Positions 48,558 to 57,459 of a stretch of 64,000 bases of DNA are shown piece after piece. Within the stretch, counting starts at the first letter, position 1; each line of letters begins with the position of its first letter. This stretch comes from Moritella sp. PE36 (GTDB lineage Bacteria; Pseudomonadota; Gammaproteobacteria; Enterobacterales; Moritellaceae). The notes beneath the pieces are model-generated. The model was not told where the DNA came from, made no database searches, and saw nothing but the letters and a program-made list of their open reading frames with translations. Location: positions 1 to 64,000 of the forward strand of contig NZ_ABCQ01000022.1 in NCBI RefSeq assembly GCF_000170855.1, in the 5' to 3' direction. The position numbers and the translations under genes are program-made.

Positions 48558-49301
48558 TTAAACTATAAGTGTAATTACATGAAAATCGCTCAACCCAAAT
48601 CTACCTTGGTAGATCTTACCTGCTATATGCCTATGTGAAAGTGTATAGTTAAGTCTTAACGAAAAAGTACCATTGATGGGATCGATATGATTTATAGATA
48701 CAGCGTGACAATCGAAGTACTGCTGTACCTCAGCATAAAGGGATTTGAAAAGACTTTCTTTCGCTGAAAACGCCAGATATAGTCCTTTATCTTGATCCTT
48801 AATACATTCTTGTAGATATGAGGCCTCTTGTTGAGATACAATGTCAGTGGCGATATCAGTCATAATATTAGGGCTAAAATATTCCAGATCAATGCCTGGG
48901 CGCAAAGGCTCGTTAGATCTTGTTATAATTGTACATGCTGTATGTCGAGAGTGGGATATACTACCTCTAAATCCTTTAGGCCAAATAGGTTCTCGAGCCT
49001 CCCCACTACCAACATGTAATATTTCACTACCTGCCAGTTTGAGTGCGTATTTGCTGCAAAGTCTCCCAGCCAAAAACTCCGCCTTGCGGATATCTGACGC
49101 AGACTGTATGTTGCTAGGCATAATAATGTTGTGCTGTTCGTACCACTGATCACAGTAAAGCTGTTGCGCCCAGTCAACTTGGCAACAAAAGAGCTTAGGG
49201 AATAAGGACGGTACCCCTACTGATATTTTTATACCCTTTGCCACCACGTTAAATATTTCAGAAAAAAAGCCGAATGATTTGATAGATAAAAAAAGAGACA
49301 C
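48558..49301 (-). CDS. 4'-phosphopantetheinyl transferase (EntD/Sfp-type)
   Basis: 247 residues. It attaches phosphopantetheine from CoA to the Ser of carrier domains. Diagnostic motifs are RGSISHSR (His in the ISH motif), the acidic PGIDLEYF, and FSAKESLFKSLY. The N-terminal RKAEFLAGR segment is also typical of EntD. It should activate the six carrier domains of the cluster (two in the large NRPS, one in the terminal NRPS, one in the PKS, and those of the A-T and C-T proteins). It lies beyond the IS982 remnant, so it may have a different origin from the assembly-line genes. The exact start is uncertain. Confidence 0.93.
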   Translation of the reverse strand: MSLFLSIKSFGFFSEIFNVVAKGIKISVGVPSLFPKLFCCQVDWAQQLYCDQWYEQHNIIMPSNIQSASDIRKAEFLAGRLCSKYALKLAGSEILHVGSGEAREPIWPKGFRGSISHSRHTACTIITRSNEPLRPGIDLEYFSPNIMTDIATDIVSQQEASYLQECIKDQDKGLYLAFSAKESLFKSLYAEVQQYFDCHAVSINHIDPINGTFSLRLNYTLSHRHIAGKIYQGRFGLSDFHVITLIV

Positions 49302-49411
49302 AATGATATAAATACTAGTAATGATTAATTTTTATAAGTTACTATATTATAATGAAAAAGTAAATGATTATAGAGGAGCTAGGTTAGTGGAATTAATTCA
49401 AAAAGGGGTGA

Positions 49412-49580
49412 AGAGGTCAGCTAATTTTGGCCACAGTTTTTATTCTAACCAGTACCTTCGTTCTGATTCATTTGGCGTTAAACCACAGTTGTGTTGATGC
49501 GGCCTAACTCGGCTATAATATCCCATAATATAATTCGTAATAGCCCTTTTTGCGTTTCCCAAATTGGAATGATCTTTAGC
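49412..49580 (-). pseudogene. IS3-family transposase, C-terminal fragment
   Basis: On the minus strand the reading KDHSNLGNAKRAITNYIMGY, then RVRPHQHNCGLTPNESERRY and a stop can be followed. This is the end of an IS3-family OrfB. The rest of the element is missing, and the direction is opposite to the next remnant. Confidence 0.75.
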
Positions 49581-49674
49581 TGCGCCCTCCTACCTCAGGA
49601 TAGTTATCCCCCTTAGTTTTGAGCTAATCATAAATACAGGGGGCGGTAATTTAGCTTGGAATAACTCGATATTC

Positions 49675-50810
49675 ACTAGACAGAAAAGGCGCAGCTTTAA
49701 CTAAAATGTTACCACCATAATCTCGAACAAAGAATGGAGTAGCAAGCGAAGAAGACATCCCTTATAACACTTTGTATACTTGGCTTAAAACAGCACAACG
49801 ACACAATGTAAAATGGCTATTTCACAAATTTGGACAGCGGAAAGTAAACTTGCCGTCATCATTGAGAACTGGCTCGTGAATCGGCTCCGAACTCGCCAGT
49901 TATTTCAGAAAAAAGTGTATATCCAGAACAAATCAAAGGCCAATCTAGTATTAAAGAAGCACAAGCTGATAAAAGATCTGAGACGTAAAGAGAAAGCACT
50001 TGTTGAAACGGCTGCGTTATTAGTGCTGCGAAAAAAGTTAAGTCATCTCAACGGGCTAGACGAGGAGAGCTAACGCCTGCATTAGAACGTCAGAAATTAA
50101 TTACCATTATCGGTTATTGATACTGTCTGGCCCACATAAAAATCGATCTTGTAGCGAAATTAGATTACGCACGATGGATTAGTCGTCTATTAGACGTCGG
50201 AGATAGCGGCCTGAAGCAGACATGAAAGTCCCTTCTCAAGCTGAACGTCCATCGCTAATTACTGTAATTAACAGTAATAAATACGCCAGTTTACCTCCAT
50301 CACAAATAATACCTTCGCTATTAGATAACTCCACTCTAAAGTACTAGGTCAATACTTCTTCTGTATATGACTGAGGATATTTACAGCCGTAAAATTGTCG
50401 ATTACGAAGTATATGAAAAATGAATGTGCTATTAAGGTTATGGAATTATTAGAACGCACTTGTTAGCATGAAAAGATAGATTAATCCCCCCTTGTTTTAC
50501 ACTCGGATAATGGTGCACCAATGAAAGCATTGACGATGAAGGTCAAGATAGAATACCTAGGGTTAAGTCGTCATATAATCGACCAAGAGCCAGTAACGAC
50601 GACCCTATTCAGAGTCGACATTTAGAACGTTAAAATACAGACCAAATTAGCCATCGCATGGATTTAATAGTATAAATGAAGTGAGAGATTGAGTGCAAGG
50701 GTTCATAGATTAGTGCAACTATGGGCATAAACATAACCTTATTAAATTTGTCACTCCGAGCCAACGACATTATGATGCAATTGGCGAGATGACATGAAAT
50801 CCGGAAAAAC
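49675..50810 (+). pseudogene. IS3-family transposase OrfA-OrfB, heavily degraded
   Basis: Fragments in several frames follow the order of an IS3-family transposase: EEDIPYNTLYTWLKTAQ (near 49760), AESKLAVIIENWL, RRKEKALVETAALLVLRKK (to 50045), TEDIYSRKIVDYEVYEK near 50380, HSDNGAPMK-like SDNGAPM, RPRASNDDP and finally KFVTPSQRHYDAIGEMT near 50790. Many stops and frameshifts separate them. An 86-codon ORF (49813-50073) is one surviving piece and not a separate gene. Confidence 0.8.
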
Positions 50811-50860
50811 CAACGCAAAAATTAACTAATTAGTACAAACAGACTTGAGGAAAAATTATA

Positions 50861-51000
50861 GTATACAACTTTTTTACTCGATAAATATATCAATCCTTCA
50901 GTAACCCAAATTTAGTATACTACTTTATTATTTATATTTTTATTTTCTGAGCTTGAGTACCTCTATTCAGAGCCCATCTGGTATACATCTTTATTACTCG
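50861..51000 (-). promoter_or_regulatory. Left-end TnsB-binding sites (three spaced 20-bp repeats)
   Basis: Copies at 50861-50880, 50915-50934 and 50981-51000 start with GTATAC and contain (T)CTTTATTACT or a close variant; inverted, they match the right-end repeats. Spacing of 54 and 66 bp contrasts with the packed right end, as in Tn7. Confidence 0.88.
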
Positions 51001-51006
51001 AACACA

Positions 51007-51011
51007 ATTTA
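51007..51011. repeat. Target site duplication, far copy (ATTTA)
   Basis: ATTTA immediately after the ACA end of the transposon, identical to 18742-18746. Confidence 0.92.
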
Positions 51012-51017
51012 CAATAG

Positions 51018-51055
51018 AGCCGCCAGTGAGTATTTCATTCACTGGCGGCTTTTTA
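51018..51055 (+). terminator. Original glmS terminator, displaced by the transposon
   Basis: AGCCGCCAGTGA (51018-51029) pairs perfectly with 51039-51050 across a 9-nt loop and is followed by a T run. It lies a few bases beyond the transposon end; joined to 18746 it would fall about 35 bp after the glmS stop codon, so it must have ended the glmS transcript before insertion. Confidence 0.88.
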
Positions 51056-51186
51056 TTGCCTTCTTTTTATAACATCCCACACCAACGCCTACCGTCAAAT
51101 ATCTCCGAACTATACTACTATTCTTCAAGGTGTTAGTTAAAAAGCTAGCCAGTACATAAACCATCTTATCTATATTTATCTCCAAC

Positions 51187-51202
51187 ATGACAAATTTGTC
51201 AT
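51187..51202. promoter_or_regulatory. CopR/CusR box upstream of copA
   Basis: Perfect 16-bp palindrome ATGACAAATTTGTCAT. It matches the cop/cus box pattern bound by CusR/CopR-type regulators (TGACAA..TTGTCA) and lies about 85 bp before copA. Confidence 0.85.
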
Positions 51203-51287
51203 ATTCGTGTCACCTTCTGGAAAGCAGCCTATTTGTAGAATAGACCATTAATAACAAGGAATTTTTGAATAAAGGAGCACAGCAAGT

Positions 51288-53180
51288 ATGAAGCATGCTT
51301 TACATTCAGCCAATTTACCACGACGTAAATTCGTTAAGGGCCTCGTCGCCGGAGGGGTGATTGTGGGGTTATATCCCCTGCTACAACCCGCCAGAGCCGG
51401 TAGTCTGAATACCCCACCAAACAAGGCGCCAGTGCTGAGCGGTACTGAATTTGATCTGGTCGTCGCCGAATCACAGGTTAATTTCACCGGAAAAATACGG
51501 TTGGCAACCACCATCAATGGCTCCATTCCGGCTCCGACGCTGCACATGCGTGAAGGCGATACCGTGACAATACGAGTCACCAACCATTTGAAAGAACATA
51601 CCTCCATTCACTGGCATGGCATTATCCTACCTTACCAAATGGATGGTGTGCCAGGGATCAGCTTTGCTGGCATAGCCCCAGGGGAAACCTTCACCTATCA
51701 GTTCAAAGTAGAACAAAGCGGTACCTATTGGTATCACTCCCATTCTGGCATGCAAGAAATGACCGGCATGTATGGTGCTATCGTGATCGAGCCCGCAGCA
51801 GAAGATAGTATCCAAGCAGATCGGGAACACGTGATCCTACTTTCAGACTGGACTGATGAAAACCCCGCACAGGTTTTCGCTAAGCTAAAAACGCAGGGTG
51901 ATTATTACAACTTTAATCAACCCACAGTATTCGACTTTTTCCAAGACGCTTCCGAAAATGGACTACAAGCAGCAGTGCAGTCACGCCAGATGTGGAATCG
52001 AATGCGCATGAGTCCCTCCGATCTCGCCGATCTCTCCGCACAAACCCTTACCTACCTGATGAATGGTACTACCCCTGCAGGTAACTGGACGGGATTATTT
52101 AAACCTGGTGAACGGGTCCGATTACGGTTTATCAATGGTGCCAGTAACAGCTTTTATGACGTGCGGATCCCGGGGCTAGCATTAACGGTAGTGCAGGCAG
52201 ATGGCATCAATGTAGAACCCGTCACCGTGGATGAATTTCGCTTTGGTCCAGGCGAAACCTACGATGTAATCGTTGAGCCCAGCGCTGATACCTATACCCT
52301 GTTTGCTCAATCGATGGATAGAACTGGTTATGCACGCGGTACCTTAACGACTCAAGCAGGCCTCAATACCGATGTACCAACATTAGATAAACCCGAATCA
52401 CTGACCATGACCGACATGATGGGCGCTATGGGGTCAACAGGTAACGTGGGGGCAATGGGTAACATGGAACAAATGAATGGAATGGAGCATGGCTCTATGT
52501 CCGGTATGGATCATAGTTCAATGCCCGGTATGCAGCATTCTGGGATGGTCGATATGGGTAAAATGACGGGCATGGATCATAGTTCGATGCCCGGTATGAT
52601 GACAAATATGGACCACTCGGCCATGTCTAATATGACATCTAAGTTAGCCACAGCCAGCGAGCAAGTTCGACATGCTAAAACAGAGTACGGCCCCAGCGTC
52701 GATATGCGGGTCGATATGCCTCGCACCAACCTTGACGATCCCGGTGTCGGTTTACGTAATAACGGACGACGGGTATTAACCCTAGCCGATCTTAAAACCT
52801 TAGGCGGACCAATGGATCCTCGCACTGCCGAGCGTGAAATCGAACTGCACCTGACTGGCAATATGGAACGCTATACCTGGTCTCTGGACGGACTCGAATT
52901 CGGTAGTTCTACCCCGATTCATTTCAACTACGGGGAGCGAGTGCGAATTATTTTACACAACGATACTATGATGACGCACCCTATGCATCTGCACGGCATG
53001 TGGAGCGAAGTCGAAAACCCAGATGGCAGTTTCCAGGTACGTCGCCACACAATTCCGGTACAACCGGCACAACGCATCAGTTTTCTGGTTACTGTTGACG
53101 CACGCGGGCGCTGGGCTTGGCATTGTCATCTTATGTTCCATATGGATGCGGGCATGTTCCGTGAAGTGGTGGTTTCATGA
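51288..53180 (+). CDS. copA: Copper-resistance multicopper oxidase CopA
   Basis: 630 residues with a twin-arginine signal (Arg12-Arg13 in PRRKFVKGLVAGG), so it is exported folded to the periplasm. Three cupredoxin domains carry the copper ligands: SIHWHG and WYHSHSG near the N-terminus, HPMHLHG and HCHLMFHMDAGMF at the C-terminus (type 1, 2 and 3 copper). Between them (about residues 372-450) is a Met/His-rich stretch with repeated MDHSSMPGM that can bind Cu(I). It oxidises Cu(I) and sequesters copper. AAGGAG precedes the ATG. The base composition is more GC-rich than the transposon cargo to its left. It overlaps copB by four bases. Confidence 0.96.
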   Translation: MKHALHSANLPRRKFVKGLVAGGVIVGLYPLLQPARAGSLNTPPNKAPVLSGTEFDLVVAESQVNFTGKIRLATTINGSIPAPTLHMREGDTVTIRVTNHLKEHTSIHWHGIILPYQMDGVPGISFAGIAPGETFTYQFKVEQSGTYWYHSHSGMQEMTGMYGAIVIEPAAEDSIQADREHVILLSDWTDENPAQVFAKLKTQGDYYNFNQPTVFDFFQDASENGLQAAVQSRQMWNRMRMSPSDLADLSAQTLTYLMNGTTPAGNWTGLFKPGERVRLRFINGASNSFYDVRIPGLALTVVQADGINVEPVTVDEFRFGPGETYDVIVEPSADTYTLFAQSMDRTGYARGTLTTQAGLNTDVPTLDKPESLTMTDMMGAMGSTGNVGAMGNMEQMNGMEHGSMSGMDHSSMPGMQHSGMVDMGKMTGMDHSSMPGMMTNMDHSAMSNMTSKLATASEQVRHAKTEYGPSVDMRVDMPRTNLDDPGVGLRNNGRRVLTLADLKTLGGPMDPRTAEREIELHLTGNMERYTWSLDGLEFGSSTPIHFNYGERVRIILHNDTMMTHPMHLHGMWSEVENPDGSFQVRRHTIPVQPAQRISFLVTVDARGRWAWHCHLMFHMDAGMFREVVVS

Positions 53181-54055
53181 ATACAATTCCCCGTACGCTC
53201 AATTCTGTCACCACGGTGATGGCCATAACGACACTGAATCTACTCTCCTTTAGTACCCAGGCTGAACCGTCACATAACATGGCAGATATGGGTAATAACG
53301 GCATGCAAATGCAAGGTGGCTCGGCGCCCTCTAATGCGCGGGATCCCCATGCCTATGCAGATGGTTTTACTTTGGAATCTGGTGCTTATGCACTCCCCGG
53401 TCCTCGCCAGTTAAGGTTTGCAGACGAACATAGCCGTGGCGGACTGTTAATCGATCGTCTGGAGCGCGTATTTACCAATGATGAGGATTCATGGGTCTAT
53501 GACGGTCAAGTTTGGTATGGCCGGGATTATGATCGTGTAGTCATCAAATTAGAAGGCGATATTGCCGATAGTAAACTGGAGGAATCGAGCACCGAATTAT
53601 TATGGAACCATGCCATCTCAACGTTTTGGAATACCCAATTGGGGGCTAGATATGATACTGGCGAAGGTCCAGATCAGAGCTGGTTAGCCTTCGGTATCCA
53701 AGGATTAACCCCTTACTGGTTCGAAATTGATGCCACAGCTTATGTCAGTGACGAGGGACAAACAGCCTTATCGCTAGAAGCTGAATACGAATTATTGCTC
53801 ACCCAGCGTTTAGTATTACAACCACGTTTGGAAATGAACCTCTATGGTAAAAATGACGCCGAGCGTAACAGTGGTAAAGGTCTGTCTGATCTCGCCATCG
53901 GGATGCGCTTACGTTACGAAATAACCCGGCAATTTGCACCTTACGTCGGCGTTGACTGGGCAAAATCATTTGGTAATACCGCCGACTTCATCCGCGAAGA
54001 CAATGCAGCAACAGAAGAAACCCGCTGGCTTGCAGGGCTCCGTTTTTGGTTTTAA
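53177..54055 (+). CDS. copB: Copper-resistance outer-membrane protein CopB
   Basis: 292 residues with a signal peptide and a short Met-rich segment (MADMGNNGMQMQGG). The CopB core is recognisable: DGQVWYGRDYDRVVIKLEG near residue 112 and a C-terminal half of alternating beta strands ending in aromatic LRFWF, typical of an outer-membrane barrel. The ATG overlaps the copA stop (ATGA). It should work with CopA in copper sequestration or export. Confidence 0.93.
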   Translation: MNTIPRTLNSVTTVMAITTLNLLSFSTQAEPSHNMADMGNNGMQMQGGSAPSNARDPHAYADGFTLESGAYALPGPRQLRFADEHSRGGLLIDRLERVFTNDEDSWVYDGQVWYGRDYDRVVIKLEGDIADSKLEESSTELLWNHAISTFWNTQLGARYDTGEGPDQSWLAFGIQGLTPYWFEIDATAYVSDEGQTALSLEAEYELLLTQRLVLQPRLEMNLYGKNDAERNSGKGLSDLAIGMRLRYEITRQFAPYVGVDWAKSFGNTADFIREDNAATEETRWLAGLRFWF

Positions 54056-54092
54056 CGCCAGCCGAATTTAATAATAACAAGTACATACAATA

Positions 54093-54149
54093 TATACCTA
54101 AGCCACTTCAAGATGCCAGTTCAGAAACTTGCGGATATAGCTTGGGTAT
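54093..54149. mobile_element. Shortened relative of the MITE-like element at 6161-6424
   Basis: Left end TATACCTAAGCCACTTCAAG plus ATGC (54093-54116) and a right end AGCTTGGGTAT (54139-54149) match the terminal repeats of the 264-bp element. The interior is only about 22 bp, so most of it has been deleted. It lies in the copB-cupredoxin gap. Confidence 0.65.
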
Positions 54150-54185
54150 CAATCTTACTAACGATACACAACAGAGAGTAACTAC

Positions 54186-54710
54186 ATGAAAGCAACTAAA
54201 ACACTACCTATTTTACTATTAAGCATGCTCCCTAGCTTGGCGTTCGCTGGCGGAGGCCATAATACTGGTCACGATGCAGGTAATAGTACCAGTCCCGACG
54301 CAGGCCACAACATGGCTAGCATGATGGACATGACAAATTCAGCATCCGGGCAACCCGGTAAAGCGGCGGATATTACTCGGACTATCGATATCACCATGAA
54401 TGACAACATGCGATTTACCCCGAGTCAGATCCACGTTAATGCCGGAGAAACCGTCCGATTTTTTGTTAAGAATGCAGGGGAAATATCCCACGAACTCGTC
54501 ATTGGTTCGGCAGAAGCATTGGGAGAGCATGCCCAAATGATGCGAGACATGCCAGAGATGAAACATGCAGAAAGCAATATGTTGAGTTTAGGTTCTGGTC
54601 AGCGCGGTGGGTTGATATGGCAGTTCACTCAAGCAGGCTATGTTGACTTTGCCTGTTTATTACCGGGGCACAGAGAAGCAGGCATGAAAGGTACAATAAT
54701 GGTGATGTAA
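54186..54710 (+). CDS. Periplasmic cupredoxin-like copper-binding protein (CopI-like)
   Basis: 174 residues with a signal peptide (to LAFAGG), followed by His/Met-rich DAGHNMASMMDMT. A single cupredoxin domain has type 1 copper ligands in ISHELVIG (His) and FACLLPGHREAGM (Cys, His, Met). Such proteins occur as CopI or similar in copper islands and may carry copper or electrons to CopA. It stands 130 bp after copB with the MITE remnant between. Confidence 0.88.
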   Translation: MKATKTLPILLLSMLPSLAFAGGGHNTGHDAGNSTSPDAGHNMASMMDMTNSASGQPGKAADITRTIDITMNDNMRFTPSQIHVNAGETVRFFVKNAGEISHELVIGSAEALGEHAQMMRDMPEMKHAESNMLSLGSGQRGGLIWQFTQAGYVDFACLLPGHREAGMKGTIMVM

Positions 54711-54751
54711 TTAACCTACTCTCAAGGTACGTAATAATTTAATTAGAGACT

Positions 54752-54774
54752 AGCTCCAGATCAGATCTGGAGCT
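54752..54774. repeat. Palindrome between convergent genes
   Basis: AGCTCCAGATC-A-GATCTGGAGCT with 11-bp perfect arms. No T run follows on either strand, so it is at best a weak bidirectional terminator for the two convergent genes. Confidence 0.55.
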
Positions 54775-54782
54775 GTAAAGAA

Positions 54783-55136
54783 TTATCGATTACTACCAGC
54801 CTCTTTATAACTGTAATTTAGCTTCACTTTAGCTTGATACTTTAACGAGCCGTTTGCATCCGCAAATTCATCGACATAAACACGTCCATCATTAATTCGA
54901 ATTGAACTTCTGACTGTACTCGTATTCACTATATTAAGCTTTTTATAAGCCTGATTCCCCGTTAGCAACTTCAGCTGTTGCAATGTATTAACCCCAGTCT
55001 CGTAAGCCTCAGTTCGGCTTTCAGTGACACCTGTGTATATTTCGGTATTACCCGATATTTGTGTGGCAGAGGCAGCGAAAGATTGCAAGCTAAGGGTTAA
55101 TGCTGTCATTAGAATTAATTTTTTCATATTGTTCAC
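54783..55136 (-). CDS. Small periplasmic protein of unknown function next to copR
   Basis: 117 residues with a signal peptide (MKKLILMTALTLSLQSFAAS). The mature part has alternating polar/beta-like segments (RSSIRINDGRVYVDEFAD, KVKLNYSYKEAG). I do not recognise the family. It is divergent from copR and shares its upstream region, which contains CopR-like boxes, so copper control is plausible. No Cys or Met clusters are present. Confidence 0.75.
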   Translation of the reverse strand: MNNMKKLILMTALTLSLQSFAASATQISGNTEIYTGVTESRTEAYETGVNTLQQLKLLTGNQAYKKLNIVNTSTVRSSIRINDGRVYVDEFADANGSLKYQAKVKLNYSYKEAGSNR

Positions 55137-55269
55137 CTTGATGTGATTAAAAGATACACATCAAATACTAGTGCCCCAATCTGTCATCAGCATGTCATCC
55201 ATATTACAAGCTTGTCAGCTTTAAATTATCTTACTTTTCAATATGCTGGTGCACTACTTAATGATGAAA

Positions 55270-55308
55270 ATGACAAAATTGTAATCTTAAAGACAGTTTT
55301 CTGTCATA
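55270..55308. promoter_or_regulatory. Two CopR/CusR-like boxes upstream of copRS
   Basis: ATGACAAAATTGTAAT (55270-55285) matches the perfect box at 51187 except for two bases. A second imperfect palindrome AGACAGTTTTCTGTCAT follows (55290-55306). They lie 100-140 bp before copR and suggest autoregulation; the divergent gene at 55136 may also be controlled. Confidence 0.65.
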
Positions 55309-55410
55309 AACTCATTATAATCTCCATTAGTTTAAGAGAATAAATTAAGCAAGTGTCGTAAAGTCTCTATACCAGTCCAACAATACGGTTGTCAAACGCG
55401 TGGGAAATCA

Positions 55411-56085
55411 ATGAAAATTCTAATTATTGAAGATGAAGTTAAGTTAGGGAAATACCTTAAACAAGGGCTGGATGAAAGTGGTTTCAACGTAGATCTTGTC
55501 GATAACGGTATTGATGGCTTGCATCAAACAACCGAAATGGACTACGACCTGGTGTTATTGGATGTGATGTTACCGGGGATGAACGGCTGGGATATCCTAA
55601 AACGCCTACGCCTAAAACCCAAATATTTACCGGTAATAATGCTCACAGCAAGAGATGATGTGGCAGATAGAGTTCAAGGCCTGGAGCTTGGTGCAGATGA
55701 TTACATGAGCAAACCGTTTTCTTTCTGTGAGTTATTGGCCCGGATCCACAATCAGTTACGCGACAAAGGTTCAACACATAGCGCCATTCTCACTATCGGC
55801 GATTTAGAGTTTAATCGGTTAAAAAGAAAAGTAAAAAGAGACGGTGACAGCATAGATCTTACCGCTAAAGAATTCGCCTTACTTGAGTTTTTACTGACTC
55901 GTCAGGGGCAAGTATTATCCAAATCACAAATAGCCAGCCATGTATGGGATATCAATTTTGACAGTGATACTAATATCATTGAAGTTGCGATTAAACGCTT
56001 ACGGAATAAAATCGATCAGGGTTTCTCATCACCACTGATCCATACCGTGCGGGGCATGGGGTATGTGTTGGAACTAAGGTCGTGA
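55411..56085 (+). CDS. copR: Copper-responsive response regulator (CopR/CusR)
   Basis: 224 residues. Receiver domain with [16 protein letters not shown], the phosphorylated Asp in [14 protein letters not shown] (Asp51) and Lys in MSKPF; a C-terminal OmpR/PhoB winged helix with [13 protein letters not shown] and [12 protein letters not shown]-type ending VRGMGYVLE. Closest in pattern to CusR/CopR. The stop overlaps the GTG start of copS (GTGA). It should bind the palindromes at 51187 and 55270. Confidence 0.93.
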   Translation: MKILIIEDEVKLGKYLKQGLDESGFNVDLVDNGIDGLHQTTEMDYDLVLLDVMLPGMNGWDILKRLRLKPKYLPVIMLTARDDVADRVQGLELGADDYMSKPFSFCELLARIHNQLRDKGSTHSAILTIGDLEFNRLKRKVKRDGDSIDLTAKEFALLEFLLTRQGQVLSKSQIASHVWDINFDSDTNIIEVAIKRLRNKIDQGFSSPLIHTVRGMGYVLELRS

Positions 56086-57434
56086 GAGGTTCTATTGCCA
56101 CCAAATTAACCTTACATTTTACCTTGAGCTACTTTCTTATCGTCAGTGCTGCAATTGCTTTTTTTTGGTGGTTCAGCAGCCAACATTTCAATGATATGGA
56201 TAAGCAATACATTCTGAGTAAGAGTGACATGGTTATTGCAGCTATTGATGACAATACTCAAGAGCAGGATATAAATTTCAGTACCATCCTTACCGATCAT
56301 CCTGATACCCATGTTTTAGCTATCAACAACGCTAACCAATTAATGCCATCATCTTATCAAGGCCTTACAGTACCATCTAAACTGCGTGAAGGCCGCCCTG
56401 GACAGCTCGTTAACTGGCAAAGTGAGATAGCCTACTTTAAAGGTATTGCGACCATCACCCGAAATCGTCGAGGTGAAAACTTTCGTTTAATCGTGATCAG
56501 GGATGTCAGTTATCATGCTGAATTTCTAAATAGTTCAACAAAAAATATGATCTTGAGCATGGGATTAATGTTCTTTATTCTTAGCATCATAGGCGCTTTT
56601 GTTGCTTGGTATGGTTTATCGCCACTACGTAAATTTAGTATGGAAACCAGTAAAATAGATATAAATACCCTGGCCACTCGACTTGATCAGCAAGAATATC
56701 CCAAGGAAATGCAGTCATCGATTCAGGTCTTCAACCTGATGCTCAAACGTCTGGAAGGTTCGTTCGATCAATTATCATTCTATGCGGCAAACTTGGCGCA
56801 TGAATTAAGAACCCCATTGGCATCCATGACAGTGAGGAATCAATGTATGTTGCAAGGTGAAAGAAGCTCACTGGAATACAAAGATACCCTTGAATCTAAT
56901 ATCGAAGAGTTAGAGTTTCTTTCCAAAACAGTCACCGATATTTTACTCATGGCGAAAGCCGAAAGTGAACAACTCGCAGTCAATAATGAACGGGTCGATG
57001 TATACGAGTTATCATCTAAACTTGCGGACTATTTTCAGTTACTGGCAGATGAAAAAAACGTTAATATCATTATCGAAGGACAGGCCGAACTAAACACTGA
57101 TAGCGCCTTATTACGCCGAATCATAGCTAACCTGTTATCCAATGCAGTACGCCATGCCGATGATAACAGTAAGATAATTATTGCCATTGCAGAAGAAAAT
57201 GACAATATCCAACTCTCCGTATCTAATGCCGGAAAGACCATTCCAACAGATGACTGTACGCATTTGTTTGAACGCAATTTTACCCGCAATAAAAAATCAA
57301 CCGTCAATATCGGGATCGGATTAACCCTATCCAGAGCGTTACTCAATACGCTAGGCGGCCGTATTTGGGTCACGTCAGCACGACAAAATACGCAATTTTA
57401 TATTCGTTTGCCTAAAACAAGTGATACCGTATGA
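56082..57434 (+). CDS. copS: Copper-sensing histidine kinase (CopS/CusS)
   Basis: 450 residues with a GTG start. Two membrane segments (about 10-30 and 160-182) frame a periplasmic sensor of ~130 residues. A HAMP region is followed by the phosphorylated His in [15 protein letters not shown], the N box [10 protein letters not shown] and the G box [11 protein letters not shown]. Domain order and length fit CusS. It is translationally coupled to copR and converges on the next gene. Confidence 0.93.
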   Translation: MRGSIATKLTLHFTLSYFLIVSAAIAFFWWFSSQHFNDMDKQYILSKSDMVIAAIDDNTQEQDINFSTILTDHPDTHVLAINNANQLMPSSYQGLTVPSKLREGRPGQLVNWQSEIAYFKGIATITRNRRGENFRLIVIRDVSYHAEFLNSSTKNMILSMGLMFFILSIIGAFVAWYGLSPLRKFSMETSKIDINTLATRLDQQEYPKEMQSSIQVFNLMLKRLEGSFDQLSFYAANLAHELRTPLASMTVRNQCMLQGERSSLEYKDTLESNIEELEFLSKTVTDILLMAKAESEQLAVNNERVDVYELSSKLADYFQLLADEKNVNIIIEGQAELNTDSALLRRIIANLLSNAVRHADDNSKIIIAIAEENDNIQLSVSNAGKTIPTDDCTHLFERNFTRNKKSTVNIGIGLTLSRALLNTLGGRIWVTSARQNTQFYIRLPKTSDTV

Positions 57435-57459
57435 CGCACCCGTATCATACAGAAATAAT

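Larger units (their letters stand above)
18747..51006 (+). mobile_element. Complete Tn7-like transposon (TnsABCDE) carrying an NRPS-PKS gene cluster
   Basis: 32,260 bp. The glmS-proximal end reads TGTATTCGAGTAATAAAG and the inverted far end TGTGTTCGAGTAATAAAG, a 17 of 18 match with TGT/ACA termini. Flanking ATTTA duplications are intact. Tandem 20-bp TnsB-like sites lie at the proximal end and three spaced ones at the far end, the Tn7 right/left asymmetry. tnsA, B, C, D and E follow directly inside the proximal end. Cargo is the biosynthetic cluster (27153-48191), a phosphopantetheinyl transferase and degraded insertion sequences. All five transposition genes look intact, so the element may be active. 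Orientation relative to glmS is the same as Tn7. Confidence 0.96.

Noticed and set aside
49813-50073. An 86-codon plus-strand ORF as a real gene
   Set aside because: Its residues match the OrfA part of an IS3-family transposase and the flanking frames are broken.
55143-55343. A 66-codon plus-strand ORF before copR
   Set aside because: It covers the CopR boxes, lacks a ribosome site and looks like chance coding in a promoter region.
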